Part shown: in pieces, positions 12,530 through 24,830 of the stretch
How the letters are laid out: each line of letters begins with the position of its first letter
How positions within the stretch are numbered: position 1 is the stretch's first letter
Origin: Combretum micranthum
Taxonomy: Eukaryota > Streptophyta > Magnoliopsida > Myrtales > Combretaceae
Direction of reading: 5' to 3'
DNA: 64,000 bases
Assembly (NCBI GenBank): GCA_024138025.1
Contig: JAMXBD010000428.1
Location: forward strand, 558,001 to 622,000
Translations under genes and position numbers: made by a program
The notes under the pieces: generated by a model
Database searches by the model: none
Told to the model about the DNA's origin: nothing
The model's input: only the letters and a program-made list of their open reading frames with translations

Positions 12530-13548
12530 AAAAAAATTATATGGAAAAACATAAACGATCAGGGTTAAGTTCATTTAAGTTATTAATGTTTGTGAAAGTT
12601 ATTAAAAAAACTAACATTTCAATATGTTAGTGAAATAAGGCATAAAAACTCAGTCATCAATTCTATCAAACTTTCTTTCGCTAAATGTTAGATGGCATAA
12701 AATATTATTTTTTTTCCCTTTTAACAACTCTACTAATTCTTTGTAAAAATAATTAATCAAAGTAAACCTAAAGACTAAAAACACAAACGGAAGTGAATAG
12801 GACAACTTATTTTCAAAAACTCTAAATTTACCAAACATCATGTAAAACCCTAAATCAGTGGTAAATCTACCCTCAATTTGAAAAATTTTCTAGGATTTAT
12901 GGTTTTCTATTGATAGGATTTAGGATGCAAGGTATCTACAATGGTAGCTCTTGAGACATATTTCCTTGTACCATCTCAACCAATCGGTTTGTGTTAATAA
13001 AGCTGCTACCTTTTTGGCTTTCCCAAATGGTTTCTTGATCATCATCAGCAACCAAGTACTTGTCCAAATGGCTTCGAAGCTTGAGTGCCAGGGTTTTTAT
13101 GAAAAACTCCATGACTCTAACTACACTCACCTAAGGAAGGAAGTACTAGAGAGAAATAAATAGTTATACAACAATGGTTTTGTTGGTTGATTGCACACAT
13201 GTACTACAAAAAGAAGAAATGTGATAAGAAAGTGGATTTTGTTTGATTAAGGTTGTTGACCTCTCACTCTTGTTTTTGTTTTTAGTCTTTAGGTTTTGTT
13301 TGTTTGATTATTTTTTATGAGAAACGAATCATATTATTATAAGGGAACAAATAAAAATATATATAATATTTTATGCCACCTTGGCATTTGATGTAAGAAA
13401 GTTTGACGAAATTGATGATTATTAGTAATTATTCCTTATTTGAGTCAACATTGTAACTTTATTTCTTTGTTTTTTTTTTAAGTTTTTTAAATGTTAATGC
13501 CTTAAACGAACTTTACCTAAATGTTTATGTCTTTCCGTGTAATTTTTC
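12530..13548. mobile_element. Long-TIR Mutator-like element carrying a gene fragment (Pack-MULE-like)
   Basis: About 280-300 bp at the left (12530-12810) pairs as an inverted repeat with the right (13245-13548). Matching landmarks are TTTTATGCCA (12692 inverted, 13370), GAAAGTTTGA, CATAAAC next to the tips, and TTTTTAGTCTTTAGGTTT at the inner edge. The tips resemble GAAAAATTACACGG. Ends lie in A-rich sequence, so the exact borders and the expected 9 bp target duplication cannot be called. The ~435 bp core is not transposase but contains a fragment of a host gene family (DUF569) on the minus strand. Long TIRs around a host fragment are the signature of Pack-MULEs. Confidence 0.72.
12936..13112 (-). 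pseudogene. DUF569 gene fragment captured in the Mutator-like element
   Basis: From the ATG at 13112 the minus strand reads MEFFIKTLALKLRSHLDKYL then VADDDQETIW and SQKGSS. This matches the conserved N-terminus of plant DUF569 proteins (fascin-like/actin-crosslinking fold), which typically begin MEFF-KA--VRLRSHLDKYLVADDDEE. Similarity fades after about 45 residues and a stop follows at residue 59, whereas the full domain is about 140 residues. It sits entirely between the inverted repeats, so I interpret it as a captured first-exon fragment. Function is not expected, although a short transcript is possible. Confidence 0.75.
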
Positions 13549-13998
13549 TTAAAAAAAATGTTCTGATTAATGGTACAATACTATTTCCAACCTAAATATA
13601 TAGATTTGTTCTGCATATTATGTGTGGACAATTTGTATCTCTATGCTTCATGTGAAAAAAAAATATTAGTGTTATGTGAGAATAAACTTTTTCAACTCAA
13701 ATGATAGGATGAATATTAGTTATAGAAAAGTGATTCTTTAATGAGAGATTAGAAAGGTAAAATAACCAATTTCAGTAGGTACAAATGGGTGAAACACGTA
13801 TTTACCAACTTTTCTAAAAAAAAAATTACCTAAATATAAACAAAATGTTTTTAATTATCTAATTATTGACACAAAATTGCATTTTAAAATCATAATTCAT
13901 ATTTTCCAAAATAATCACATCATCAAGATGATATTTAGTGAAATATGTACAGCGTGCATCGCATTTATGAGTAGCGAATAACGATTCACGATGAATTT

Positions 13999-14520
13999 TG
14001 TTGATAGTGAAATATGGCCATCGGTCCACTTAATCCATTGGGCCTCAAGGCCTAAGAATAGTAACGAACCTAAAAAGAGCCCACTGCCTACAATACGAAG
14101 ACCCAAGGCCCCATCAGGGAGAATCGCACAAGATAAGGGTTAGCTTAGCTCATCCACAGCTACCAAGCAAGCCTAGCCCTATGAGCTCATAATCTCTAAG
14201 TTAAGCAAGTACTCCAGTCACACTCGTGACTAGGGGGAAGGGGGACATAATCAACCCGACCACACTCTACAAAGTCCCAGCTCCTCAGCTCGGGCATCCC
14301 CATGAACTCGAGTTCTAGGTTAGTTATCAGGAAGAAATCTACCCTAATATGACCCTAAACACTATAAATACCCCCTTCCCTAAAAGAAGAAAAAGTTTTC
14401 CTATCTTGTCATAGATAAATCATCCTTACATATGCATTGATTTAAGCATTAGAGTGGCTGTGCTACTTTTTCTATGTTTACAAGAGCTATCTCTATCGGT
14501 GAAAATTAGCTCATGCAACA
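13999..14520 (+). repeat. Left (5') LTR of the gypsy element
   Basis: Begins TGTTGATAGTGAAATATGG and ends GCTCATGCAACA. It matches the right LTR over CATCGGTCCACT, GGCATCCCCAT, CTATAAATACCCCCTTCCC, TTTTCCTATCTTGTC and AGCTATCTCTAT. CTATAAATACCCC is a likely TATA box. The copies differ at many sites, so insertion is not recent. Confidence 0.85.
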
Positions 14521-14541
14521 CGTGGTGCTGTCTATGGGATA
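14521..14541 (+). other. Primer-binding-site region of the gypsy element
   Basis: Immediately after the LTR the sequence is TGGTGCTGTCTATGGGA (from 14524), close to the TGGCGCCGTCTGTGGGA type often seen after LTRs of plant gypsy elements. Three transitions from that form suggest decay. I do not assign the tRNA. Confidence 0.6.
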
Positions 14542-14651
14542 TCTTTCTCGTCTAAGACCCAGCTTTCCCTTATTTCTCTATCGCTTTCTTCACTAAAAAC
14601 CCCTCTAAAACCCATAACACACTGCCTTAATAGACGCTCTCATTTTCTACA

Positions 14652-15660
14652 ATGCCTGGCTCACAACAGAGTAAGAATTAGTTTGATTCTACCCCCATAC
14701 GCCCATGCCTCACCCAACGGATGGTGAAGCCCTTGAAATGCCACTTCCTAAGCTAACTGCAACTACGAACGTTGGTCTTCTAGACCCAAGATATATCCTA
14801 GAATTGGAAAACTTGTGTAGGTAACTTGTGCACAAAAATATAGAAAATGAGCACTCCAATGCTCTCCTATAAGCTAGAATCATGGCGTTAGAAGGGTTGA
14901 AAAACCTACATTTAGTGGAGCAAGCATCCAGTGCGTAGCGGAGCCCTTTCCCAACCCAACCATCGAAGACCAAAACACTTCTGAGCAAGATGCGCCTGAC
15001 CGAGGCTTAGCAACATACTCTGGAATCATACGATGGAACTATAGATCCGGAGGACCACATCACCCATTTCCAATCTACCATGGTGATACATAATTTCTCA
15101 AATGTAATTTAGTGCAAAACTTTTCCCACCACCTTTCAAAGAGCAGCTCGGTTCTGGTTTAACAAACTCGAGTAGAATATGACAGGTTTGTTCGCTTAGC
15201 TCGTTGACCTTTTTAGGGCATACTTTATGGCAAGTAAACCACCGAAGAAAAATGCCTCGTACCTCTATACGGTGTGACAAAGGCAAAATGAGCCCCTAAA
15301 AGACTACCTAACGAGGTTTAGCAAAGCATATTTGGAGGTCCCGAACCTCAACCAAAGAGTAGCCTTAGAGGCTATTAAAGAAGAGGGTCTCGCAGACAGC
15401 TCGCTTTTTGACTCCCTTTTGAAATGCTAGCTCACTACACCTGAGCAAGTAAGAGAAAAGGCACAAAATTACATTTGACAAGATGACACTAGAAATGCTA
15501 GGAAAGAAGCCAAAGCCCAAACTGAGCCTGGTCGAGTTGAAGATAACCCACCTTGAGACAAGGGACGATAAAAAGATCAACACGACTTCAACTGAGCTTA
15601 TGCACATTAAAGTCGCAGAGATAGCGAAAAGTGGAAACTTTTCACAATGTACGGTGAATT
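14652..15660 (+). pseudogene. gag remnant
   Basis: A possible start is the ATG at 14652. The clearest retrotransposon-gag signature is at about 15115-15480, spread over frames: CKTFPTTFQRAARFWFNKL-type sequence, LVDLFRAYFMASKPP, then EPLKDYLTRFSKAYLEVPNL and ALEAIKEEGL. Several stops and frame changes interrupt it. Confidence 0.75.
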
Positions 15661-16020
15661 CATTCCTTTAAAACTACCAATACACGACATGTTTCTCGAG
15701 ATAAGGAACCAAGGCTTCCCACCACTACCACCTCCAATGAGACCCAGTTTAAGACGAATAGATTCAAAGGAATATTATAAGTATTACCACGTTCGCGAGC
15801 ATGATATCAGGATTTGTTGGCAACTTAAGAGCGCTATAAAAGACACCATATGGAGTGGTTGGCTCAAGCATTACATTGATCACGACCTCAAACCTGGACC
15901 ACCTACGTAGAAAAGTAAGGCCGATGAATGGGAGACAGCAACAACGTTCATGACCGCCCATATCAATCCTAAAATCACCAACAATGCCATAGTGAAATCA
16001 ACACTATCATAGGACGACCC

Positions 16021-16326
16021 TTGACCTTAATAAGAGCAGGACTTGACTCAAGCTCATCCCAACAGATAATGAACCTAGAGCCTAAATGGGTTAAGGTCGA
16101 CACCACCATCTTCTTTTTCGACGAAGATTACAAAGGGGTCCAAACCTTTTACCAAGATGCCTTGGTGAACTCCGCTTGCATTTTGGGCTGGAAAGTCAAA
16201 AGGATGTTAATTGATACAGGAAGCAATGTTGACATCCTCTTCAATCAAGCGTACGAGCAAATGAAACATGAGTTGAAACCAAAGTTGAAGCCTTATGATC
16301 AAGAGCTATATGGATTTCATAATTGA
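16021..16326 (+). pseudogene. Retroviral-type aspartic protease remnant
   Basis: An open stretch of 101 codons contains LIDTGSNVDILF at about residues 64-75, the aspartic protease active-site motif (usually LIDGGSSADILF-like in these elements). It lies between gag and reverse transcriptase, as expected. Confidence 0.85.
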
Positions 16327-16699
16327 CCCATCCAACCTCGAGGAATCATCACTCTACCCCCCGAGCTCGATGAAAAGTCATGTAATGCAATGCATCAGAT
16401 AGATTTCCTTGGGTTAATTGTTGGTCCCCTTATAATGCCATATTCGGAAGAGTTACACTGTCAATATTTGGTATGATTGTTTCCCAGCCCCACCTTAAAG
16501 CTCAATTCCCCACCCCAAGTGGTGTAGGAATAAGTCAATGAGACTAGGAACAATCCCGAAAACTATACCTTAGGGCCCTAAAAGGAGACTATATATGTGT
16601 TGTAGACACCGAACTAGGAGACAAATCTAAGCGGTGAGGTCAACCAATTGAGCTCATCGAAGAGGTCACCTTAGACAATAACCCTAAGCACACCACAAA

Positions 16700-17650
16700 G
16701 ATAGGAAAATCGATTCCTCCCAACATAGGGGAGATCTTGATTATGTTCTTATAGGAGAATAAAGATGTCTTGGCATGGTCGCCCTTCGACATGATAGGCA
16801 TAAACTCAAGCGTGATCATACATCCATTGAACATCAACAAGACCCAAAAGTTAATTTGCCAAAAAATTAGACTCTTCGCCCCCAAGGGATAAGCCGCCAT
16901 TGAAAAAGAAATTTAGAATTTGCTCCAAGTGAGATTCATCAGATAAGAAAAATACCCAACATGGCTAGCCAATGTAGTCTTGGTCAAGAAACCCAATGGG
17001 AAATGACAAATGTGTGTGGATTACACCAACCTAAACAAAGCATGTTCGAAAAGTTGCTTCTTGTTATCACAAATCGACCACCTCGTTGATAACACCCTAG
17101 GTCATGAGCTACTAAGTTTCATGGATGCCTTCTTGGGCTATAACCAAATCAAAATGAAAGAAACTGACGAGGTCCACACCTCCATTATCACGTCATTTGG
17201 CACATAATGCTATAAAATGATTCCATTTGGATTGAAAAATGCTATCGCCTCCTTTCAACAGCTGGCCATCGAGGTGTTCAGACATCAGATATGTAGAAAC
17301 ATGGAAGTCTATGTTGATAACATGATCATGAAAAGTAAATGTGCAGAGACTCACCTACACGACCTCCAAGAGACCTTTGGTTGACTCTACTTCTGCAATT
17401 TAAAGCTCAATCCATAGAAAAGCACATTTAGCACCTCGTCAAGAAAAGTCTTAGGCTACGTAGTGTCCCAAAGAGGGATTGAAGTCATTCCCGACAAGAT
17501 CAAAGCGATCTTGACAATGACACCCCCTATATGATAAAAGAAGTGCAACAACTCGCTGGTGAATAACTGCATTGAGCATATTCCTCCCTAGAGCATCGAT
17601 GGGTGCTCAAAATCCTCAACAAACCCGATCATTTCGAGTGGATGGAAAAG
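16700..17650 (+). pseudogene. Reverse transcriptase remnant with altered active site
   Basis: Conserved gypsy RT blocks are present: MCVDYTNLNKA (17010), LLSFMDAFLGYNQIKM (17107), MIPFGLKNAIASFQQL (17218) and NMEVYVDNMIMKSK (17299). The catalytic YVDDM box reads YVDNM here, so the second aspartate is lost. A stop at about 17205 separates FGT from CYKMIPFG. Confidence 0.88.
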
Positions 17651-18139
17651 CCACAACAAGCATTTGATGAGCTCAAACAATTCCTAACAAAGCCACTGTT
17701 GTTAATGACCCTGCTCCAAGGTAAAGTCTTATACCTTTACCTCGTGTGAGTGATTGAGCTCTCTCATCTATGTTAACATGACCTGAAGGAAAACAACACC
17801 GACTAGTATATTACATCAGCCATATCCTCTAAGGATTGGAGCAAAGATATACAAAACTAGAAAAATTTGCCATAGCGATTGTAATATCAATACATCACCT
17901 ACGTCCGTATTTTAGGTACACCATGTCATCATCCTCACCGATGTACTGATAAAGGCAATTCTCTAAAAGCCGAATGTTTTTAGAAAAATGATGAAACACG
18001 TGATTGAGCTCAGTGCCTATGGGATGCAATATCAACCTTAAGATGCCATAAAAACACAAAATCTAGTAGAATTTGTGACCAAATATATTGGAACACCTGA
18101 GTCCGATGATAAACGAAAACCTGCCTAGACCCTCCATGT

Positions 18140-18480
18140 AGAAGGATCCTCCACATCGGGGGGGAAGCAAAGCTAGCTTAGTACTAAAGAGACCCCATGG
18201 AGTCAAGGTCAACGACGCTTTGAAATTTGGTTATTGCACAAGCAACAATGAAGCAAAATACGAGGCCCTGTTAATTGAGCTTAAGCTCGCTATGTGTGTT
18301 AAAGCAGAAATAGGGGACCTTAAGATCATTTCCAACTACCAGCGTGTGGTGCAATAGGTCAAAGGTATGTACGAGCCAAAGAATAAAGAAATGGTTGGAT
18401 ACTTAGAAGCAATTCGATCTCTCACCATTTTGGGATATTATTAAGATATCCAGAGCCAATAATTCAGAAGCCGATAGGTT
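18140..18480 (+). pseudogene. RNase H domain remnant of the gypsy element
   Basis: In-frame pieces read NNEAKYEALLIELKLA and KIISNYQRVVQQ-like sequence (one stop), then KGMYEPKNKEM and YLEAIRSL. This is the NNEAEYEAL-type RNase H of plant gypsy elements. The SNYQ position usually reads SDSQ, so a catalytic aspartate appears lost. Confidence 0.75.
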
Positions 18481-18889
18481 CTCCAAACTTATCTCCATGA
18501 TAGTTCTTAACTTAAGAAAGGTTGAGGAAAAAATCTTCATCGAGTTCTTCCTTAAAAAATCTACTATTATAAAGGTCTACAAAGTGCTAGGCTTACAACA
18601 GGCAACTCCACCACTGAGTTGGGTGACACCTATAGAGGAATACCTCAAAGAATGCACCCTATCCTTGAATAGAATGGATGCGAAAGAGTTTATGTATAAA
18701 GCATCCAACTACGCCATAATCAATGGGGTTCTTGTACAAGAGGGGCTTCAACTTCCTCCTACTTTGTTGTTTGCACCCAAAGGAAAGACAACGAGTTCTA
18801 GAAGATGTCCACACCAAGGAGTACAACAGCCACTACAAAGCTCAATCATTGCATACCCAAGTCATGCGAGCTAGCTACTTCTAGCCAGT

Positions 18890-19739
18890 AATGAAGGTTG
18901 ACGCAAAAGAATTCATATGGTGATTTGAACGTTGCCAAAAGGTTGCCCTCATTGACCATACCCCAAGTGCAAATCTACTCTGCCTTACCAGCTCATGACC
19001 ATTCGCCATGTTGGGATTAGACATACTGGGCCCATTTTCTCCTTCGAGAGGTTAAAGAAAGTTTAATATATTTAGGTGTGATTATTTTACAAAATGTGTA
19101 GAAGTCAAGGCAGTAGCAAAGGTTATAGACAAAAATATCCAACATTTTATCCACACAAACATCATAGTCAAGTTTGAGGTACCGTACTCCATAGTAGCGG
19201 ACAATGGAAGGCGATTCAACATGAAGAGAATCAAAGACTTCTACATCGAATACCACTTCATCGCACACTACACCTTAGTCACACATCTCCAAGCTAACAG
19301 TCAGGTTGAAGCAATTAGTAAAATCATCATGCAGAGTTTAAAGGCTAGGGTGGACCATCAGAGCAATAGGTGGGCAGATGAACTACCAAGCATCCTATGG
19401 AGATACCACACTACCCGACGAACCCAACTAAAAAAATCCCTTTCATCTAGCGTTCGGATCAGAAATGCAGTGAGCAAGAGGGCTACTATTTACCAATTAA
19501 GGCAGCTCGGTACTACGACAAGAAGTCCGACACAAAGTCTTTCTCTAGGGGACCTCATTTGTAGAAAGTTAAAAGCAATAGGATCGGATGAACTCAGGGG
19601 AAAAGTCATCCCAAACTGGGAAGATCCCATTAAGGTGAAGAAAGCTCTAGGAAATGGAGCATGCAAACTCGAAATGCTAGATAGCAAGCTTATTCCCAAA
19701 ACTTGGAATGCAAACAACTTGAGAAAATTCTTCGAATAG
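18890..19739 (+). pseudogene. Integrase remnant
   Basis: Downstream of RNase H, pieces resemble an integrase: LDILGPF near 19017, VEAISKIIMQSLKARVD (19306), WADELPSILWRYHTTRRTQ (19372) and a C-terminal end LGNGACKLEMLDSKLIPKTW...NLRKFFE with a stop at 19737. The last 172 codons are open, but the core is broken upstream. Confidence 0.82.
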
Positions 19740-20125
19740 CTACAGCTTACATATGTATAAAACGTGAATATGAGAAGAAAAAATCACAAATGAACTAAAG
19801 ATTCGACGTTAAAAACACATCTCTAAGATCTTTCCCTTATGTATGCAATAACGAAGGAACAAATAAAAAATATTCGGTAGGGGCCTTGAGAGTTTAAAGA
19901 ACTGCACCCTCATGTGCCGAATGAGCTCGTGTAACTCCCCTCCCGAGCTTCAGTAACTCCCCCATAAGCTTGGAAAACTCCCTCTTAAGGGTAGCTTCCC
20001 TTATGAACTTGGATAACTACCATCGTGAACTCAGGTAACTTCCTCTTGAAGATTACTGCTCACGAGCTCAAGTAACTCCCTCCTAAGGGCAACTCTCCAT
20101 AAAGGGCTCAGATCGCTTGAAAAAA

Positions 20126-20149
20126 AAAACACACACACACACACACACA
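20126..20149. repeat. A-tract plus (AC)n microsatellite
   Basis: A run of A followed by about ten AC dinucleotides, inside the post-integrase region of the gypsy element. Confidence 0.85.
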
Positions 20150-21739
20150 AGAAGTTAAGCTCACCAAAAATAATACTACCCATGTCATTTATATACAAGT
20201 AAGTCCCAAAGGAATTGTAAATAAGTTCATTAATTTGAAGAAGGTCGTTATAGTAGTTTTAACTAGCGTCTCGGCTACGTTAGTTTTGACTGGCATTCCA
20301 ACCATGGAATACAAAGTGAAATTTTCACAAGTACAAACTTGTTCAAACTGAACTTAACTTCTAGTTGGAAAACTCCAGAAAGAATTTGAACCTCAAATTA
20401 GAGGAGTCCTCTCATACCCAGCTGACCAGAACTCGGAAATGTAGGTTAAGGCTGAATACAACTTCACCTCCTTAACCTCACAAATGCGAGCCTGAGCTCA
20501 TCCATCAACCTTTAAGGACAACAATGAATCTCAATTGAAGAACAACTCAGCACACTCCGAAAGAGAAGGGTAAAGTTGATCCCCTACGATGAGTCAATAC
20601 CTAATAAGCCATTAGGAGACTATACTCAAAGGGGAGAACATGCCCTTATGTCCCCAACGACCTCCACTGGCCATGAAAATGGCCAAAAGAAAGGAGATAG
20701 GAAGCAAGGGAAAGAGTCAGATGGCCCCTCCACTACAACTTTAACCTCAAGCAGTACCCCGAAGGCTCAGATTGATGATGGAGAATGAGCTCCTACTCAC
20801 TTGGAACATGCCACTGCAGTCATCACGGCCTCTTTACCAAGTAATAAATCTTAGTAACCTCGATCTTGAGACTGCAAAAGAGAGGCACAACCCCAGATAA
20901 AGCGACTAACGCAGAAGTGAGAAATAGGCCTTGAGTAACATGCCTAACCCACTGACCGACCTCAATGACGGACCTACATAAACAGAGGTTGTAAGCTTCC
21001 AACTCCTTAAACAAAGACTGCAGGGCACCAAAGACATCATACGAATTACAACCTCTAAAGGCTCGACCTCTCCACCCAAAGAAGGTTAATAGGAAGAAAA
21101 CTCATTATATGTTCGACTCCTGGGAACTAAAGAGAAAAGGAAAAACCTTTGGTTTATGAAGTAAAATGAGAGGTGTAAATTTGGTTTATTGAGAAACATT
21201 TCACCCATTAATTAAAGGTGTAAATTTGGTTTGTTGAGAAATATTCCACCTGCTAACATTATTTATAAGTAAGAGGAAAAAACACCACAATCGTTATTAA
21301 ATGTAGCCAAATCTTGAGGATCCCAGCACAGCTCACCTCAGTCATCTAATGGGACCTGGGGAATCCATGAACCTTAAGAAGAAAAGTTGTCTAGCATGTG
21401 CAACCTCGCCCTTAGAATAACAACCTTTTGCTAACCTAACGGCAAAACCGCAAATCTAGCATGGTCGAAAGAATAGCAAGATAAAGGAAGCAAGATCAAC
21501 GATAATGAAGGTCAAGCTTGCGAAGACCCAGCCAAAGATACGATAAAACTATAAGTGCTAAAGATGAATATAAAAAAAGCTAGGAAGAATCCACTCATAT
21601 ATTAACTAAAGGAAGTACACCCACTCAAAGAAAAATTACAAATAAGAAAGGCCTCTAGCAGGCCAATAAAGAGAGCTGACAACAGAGCTCTTAAGAAAAA
21701 AGAAGAGAGCGATAATTGATAGGAAATGTGATCAGTTGG

Positions 21740-23276
21740 CCCCATAATCATAAAAAATCTCTTCACTTGTCACTGACTAAGGAGCTATGGGGACTACTTC
21801 GACCTACCCCCCAACCTCGCCCTTGGCTTGGGGCTCCACCATGACCATATTATCCATAGCTATTGACCCCAAGATCCATTTTTTAGGTCCCTGAGTCACA
21901 ACTGCAAGAACAACTTCACCCTATTCAGTCCCCTAAGCCTCAACAATGGTAGTGACCTCAGCTTAGCTTGCCCCAATAACACCAATACTCCCTCCTACAT
22001 CTCCAACTCTATCATCCTCTTCATCACTATTAAAAGCATCTGCAAGAGCCTCACCTAAAAGCTTAGTGAGAAACCACGGTCTAAGTTCGGATACCTTTCT
22101 AGTAGCTCTTTCCTTATTAGCTTGACTATATCAGAAACAAGCTTGACTTGGACCTCCTTCAATTGCTCGCTCTGGAAGAGATCTCTCACAACCTGCTTCT
22201 TGGTCCCCTTAAGACGAACCGACCACTTTCTAAGTCCTTCACGCAAGCCTTGAACAACAATAAGGAAATAATGAGGCCAAAATACGAACAAAAAAATTCT
22301 CGCATAGCAAACAATAGAAACAATCTTACCTTCAAGCTCTCCTGCTCCAAATTAGATGATTGAACGCCCTCCTTCAGCTTAGTAATCTCTGAAGTGGCAA
22401 GCTTAAACTCCCGCCTCTGCTTTACATACCCCAGCTAGCATTACTCAGCTATCGTGATAGGGTATCCCTCTCTTACCTCACGCTCTTCCACTTATCGTCA
22501 TATTTAATGGCTGCAGTCTCAGTAAGCAATAGCCTCTTTTTTGCCTCAACCACGTTAGCCTGACATCACAAGACTTTGTCCTACATCTGCTGCCATAGCC
22601 TTCCATTTTCATTTGCTGCAGCCAGCAGCTTGCTCCTATACCTTATCTCACTTTGCTTGACATCAGCAAGATCTTTCTCAAAGCTTGTCCTCATTACCTC
22701 GAGCTCTTGAGGGCCCTAAAATAAAGGAACTAAGCTCAAGCAACAACAACAAGAAATTCAACAAAAGAGGCAACATGACATACCACTTCGCAGTTCCCCC
22801 TTAACATTCTAAAAGCTTCACTAGTTATCACAAAAGCCTAAAAACACACAATAAGAGAGCCTAAACGGTCAAGCAATGACATATCTCCATCGCTACATAA
22901 GCAAACTTTATGAAGATAATAGTATCCTTACCTCATATATCTTTCATGTTGAGAAATCCACGGCCAAGTCCACCAACAAAAGACTACCAAGAAAGGTCCT
23001 CACTCTCTTCTTGTCTTCGAGATGAGCTATCTCGTCAAAAGAAGGCCATTTTGTGGGTAGATCACTCCATTTCAATGCTTGATGTTCTATGAAGTATGTG
23101 AGCCTACCAGGAACACCCTTCTTGACCTTACTCACATGACCTCTAGTTACAGCCCGATTAACTAGGGTGCAATTGCTATTCCTAGCTGCCTCAACCATAG
23201 GAGATGGTATGTTATGAGCTTACACCAATATCGACGAATGTTGAACCAGACTCCACAGCTCAGGAGATTGAACACG

Positions 23277-23312
<36 letters not shown>

Positions 23313-24701
23313 GGGGTGTGTAATGGTGGAAGGGGGAGAATGCAAACATTAGGAACAGCACCCTTGACCTCAGCAATAGCACCGTCTGGGTCTTGCTCAT
23401 CCACATTAACCATTGGTTCACCAACCTCCGCAGCCCGTAAATTGACCTCAACATCACGCTTCTTACTAATTGCCTTATTCTTGGTAGGAGCCACTATCCA
23501 CTTCTTCAAAGAACTAGCAAGAATGGCATCCACATCCATCACCACCATCTCTGGGTCTAAAATGAAGAAAACAAAAAGTTAGTAATAAGAATGAAATACC
23601 TACCCAAACGAGCTCAAAAGCTCAATATTACGAATCCACCTAACAATATCCTCCTCCAAAGCTCAACTCGACAAGTGATGGGGGAGGAGAGAGAGAGGCT
23701 ACAATCACAAGCGAAGAGTCATGCCACACCTCCATCGGTGATAGGCTTCCTCCCCAAGAAGCTCTTGACTCCCAGCGTCTAGTTGCCTCCCACCTCAAGA
23801 GTTCGTAAACTCATCAATAGCCCTTTGGGCATTGCCAACCTCGTTGGCATCGTAATATGAATTGGGTTGCACCATTCTCCCTAAAAATTGAACCGGTGTC
23901 GGGTACCTTCTTTAGCCCAATGATCCAGAACCTCTTCTTTAGTGTCGACTATTATAGCTCATAAGCCCGACAAAAAGTGTAAATGAGCTCTTAGGTTGCC
24001 TCGTGAGGTACCACCACCCTTCATTTGAACCCTTTAAAGCAATGATATCTCCAGGACAAAACTAGAGCCGGCCTTATGCCAAGGCTAAGACATAGGGATT
24101 CGAAGGCCACCAACAATCGCTAGGCGTTTGGAAGCAACTGCGTAGGAGAAAGCCGTTGGTAGCTGAAAAACTCCTTCTGGAATGGAGAGAACGGCATCCG
24201 CAAACTAAAGCTAAGAGCTTTATCATATAGGGAAAAGCATGCCCTTCCAACAAGTAAACTCGGTCAGAGGAATAAGGGAGGATGACTTCCCAATCCTTAG
24301 GATAGCTATGCATCTCATTCCTCTGACACTTGTTGAGCTCTACCCTTGTAAGTGTACTAGGGACTCCGTGAGGACCATCACCAACAACAGCCCTATCATG
24401 CAAGGGTACCACAGGATCCCTTCCTTTACCATCATTTGTGTAGTTATCCAAAGGAATTTGATATGCTGCTCAGCAAGCTCAATGTACCAACTCACATAAG
24501 AGCTAGCACCCATTAAGTCCCTCTTATCACTTCGGGTTGACGAACCTCCACCACCAACCGAAGTGCTCTTGTCGCTTCGTGAGGTCGACCCCCTTGGGCT
24601 AGTGCTGGCCTTCTTCTCCCCTCTCGTCACCTCATCAGCAACTCTTTAAACCTACCACTTGGATAATGAGAGAAAGAAGGAGTATTACTTGAGCTTGACA
24701 T
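21740..24701 (-). pseudogene. Antisense gene (aORF) of the Tat-like gypsy element, plant 'putative gypsy type transposon' family
   Basis: Reading opposite to pol, a possible start at 24701 gives MSSSSNTPSFSHYPSGRF, then in shifted frames TRGEKKASTSPRGSTSRSDK and VSWYIELAEQ. Next come YPKDWEVILPYSSDRVYL and FPYMIKLLALVCGC, later KGVPGRLTYFIEHQALKW and WPSFDEIAHLEDKKRVRTFL, then a Lys/Glu-rich coiled-coil-like part (QSEQLKEVQVKLVSDIVKLI). This order (Ser-rich N-terminus, hydrophobic 'YLPEG--FP' block, linker, coiled coil) resembles the plant protein family Pfam calls Transposase_28, found as an antisense ORF between pol and 3' LTR in some Tat elements. Multiple frameshifts and a 33 bp G tract break it. 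The family assignment is from memory; the orientation and location are directly seen. Confidence 0.6.
23279..23311. repeat. Homopolymer tract of 33 G
   Basis: Uninterrupted G run followed by AGGGG, within the antisense gene region; on the minus strand it would encode polyproline. The exact length is likely unreliable in any assembly. Confidence 0.9.
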
Positions 24702-24820
24702 TGCTAAAACCTTAAGTAGGAAGAAGAATAGAAAAACACTAAGGATCTAAAATAACAACCCTCTCTTAACAAAGGATGAATAATGAGCAAGTGAAGTAGA
24801 AAAGGCCCTACAAGGAACAG

Positions 24821-24830
24821 GTATTTATAA
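24821..24830 (-). promoter_or_regulatory. Possible TATA box for the antisense gene
   Basis: TTTATAAATACC on the minus strand lies about 120 nt before the possible start codon at 24701. It is followed by a CT-rich leader typical of plant promoters (TTCTACTTCACTTGC). Confidence 0.45.

Noticed and set aside
23214..23582. Overlapping open frames with long poly-Gly or poly-Pro runs on both strands
   Set aside because: They exist because of the 33-base G tract; the plus-strand frame is not supported by any similarity. Only the minus-strand reading fits the antisense retroelement gene.
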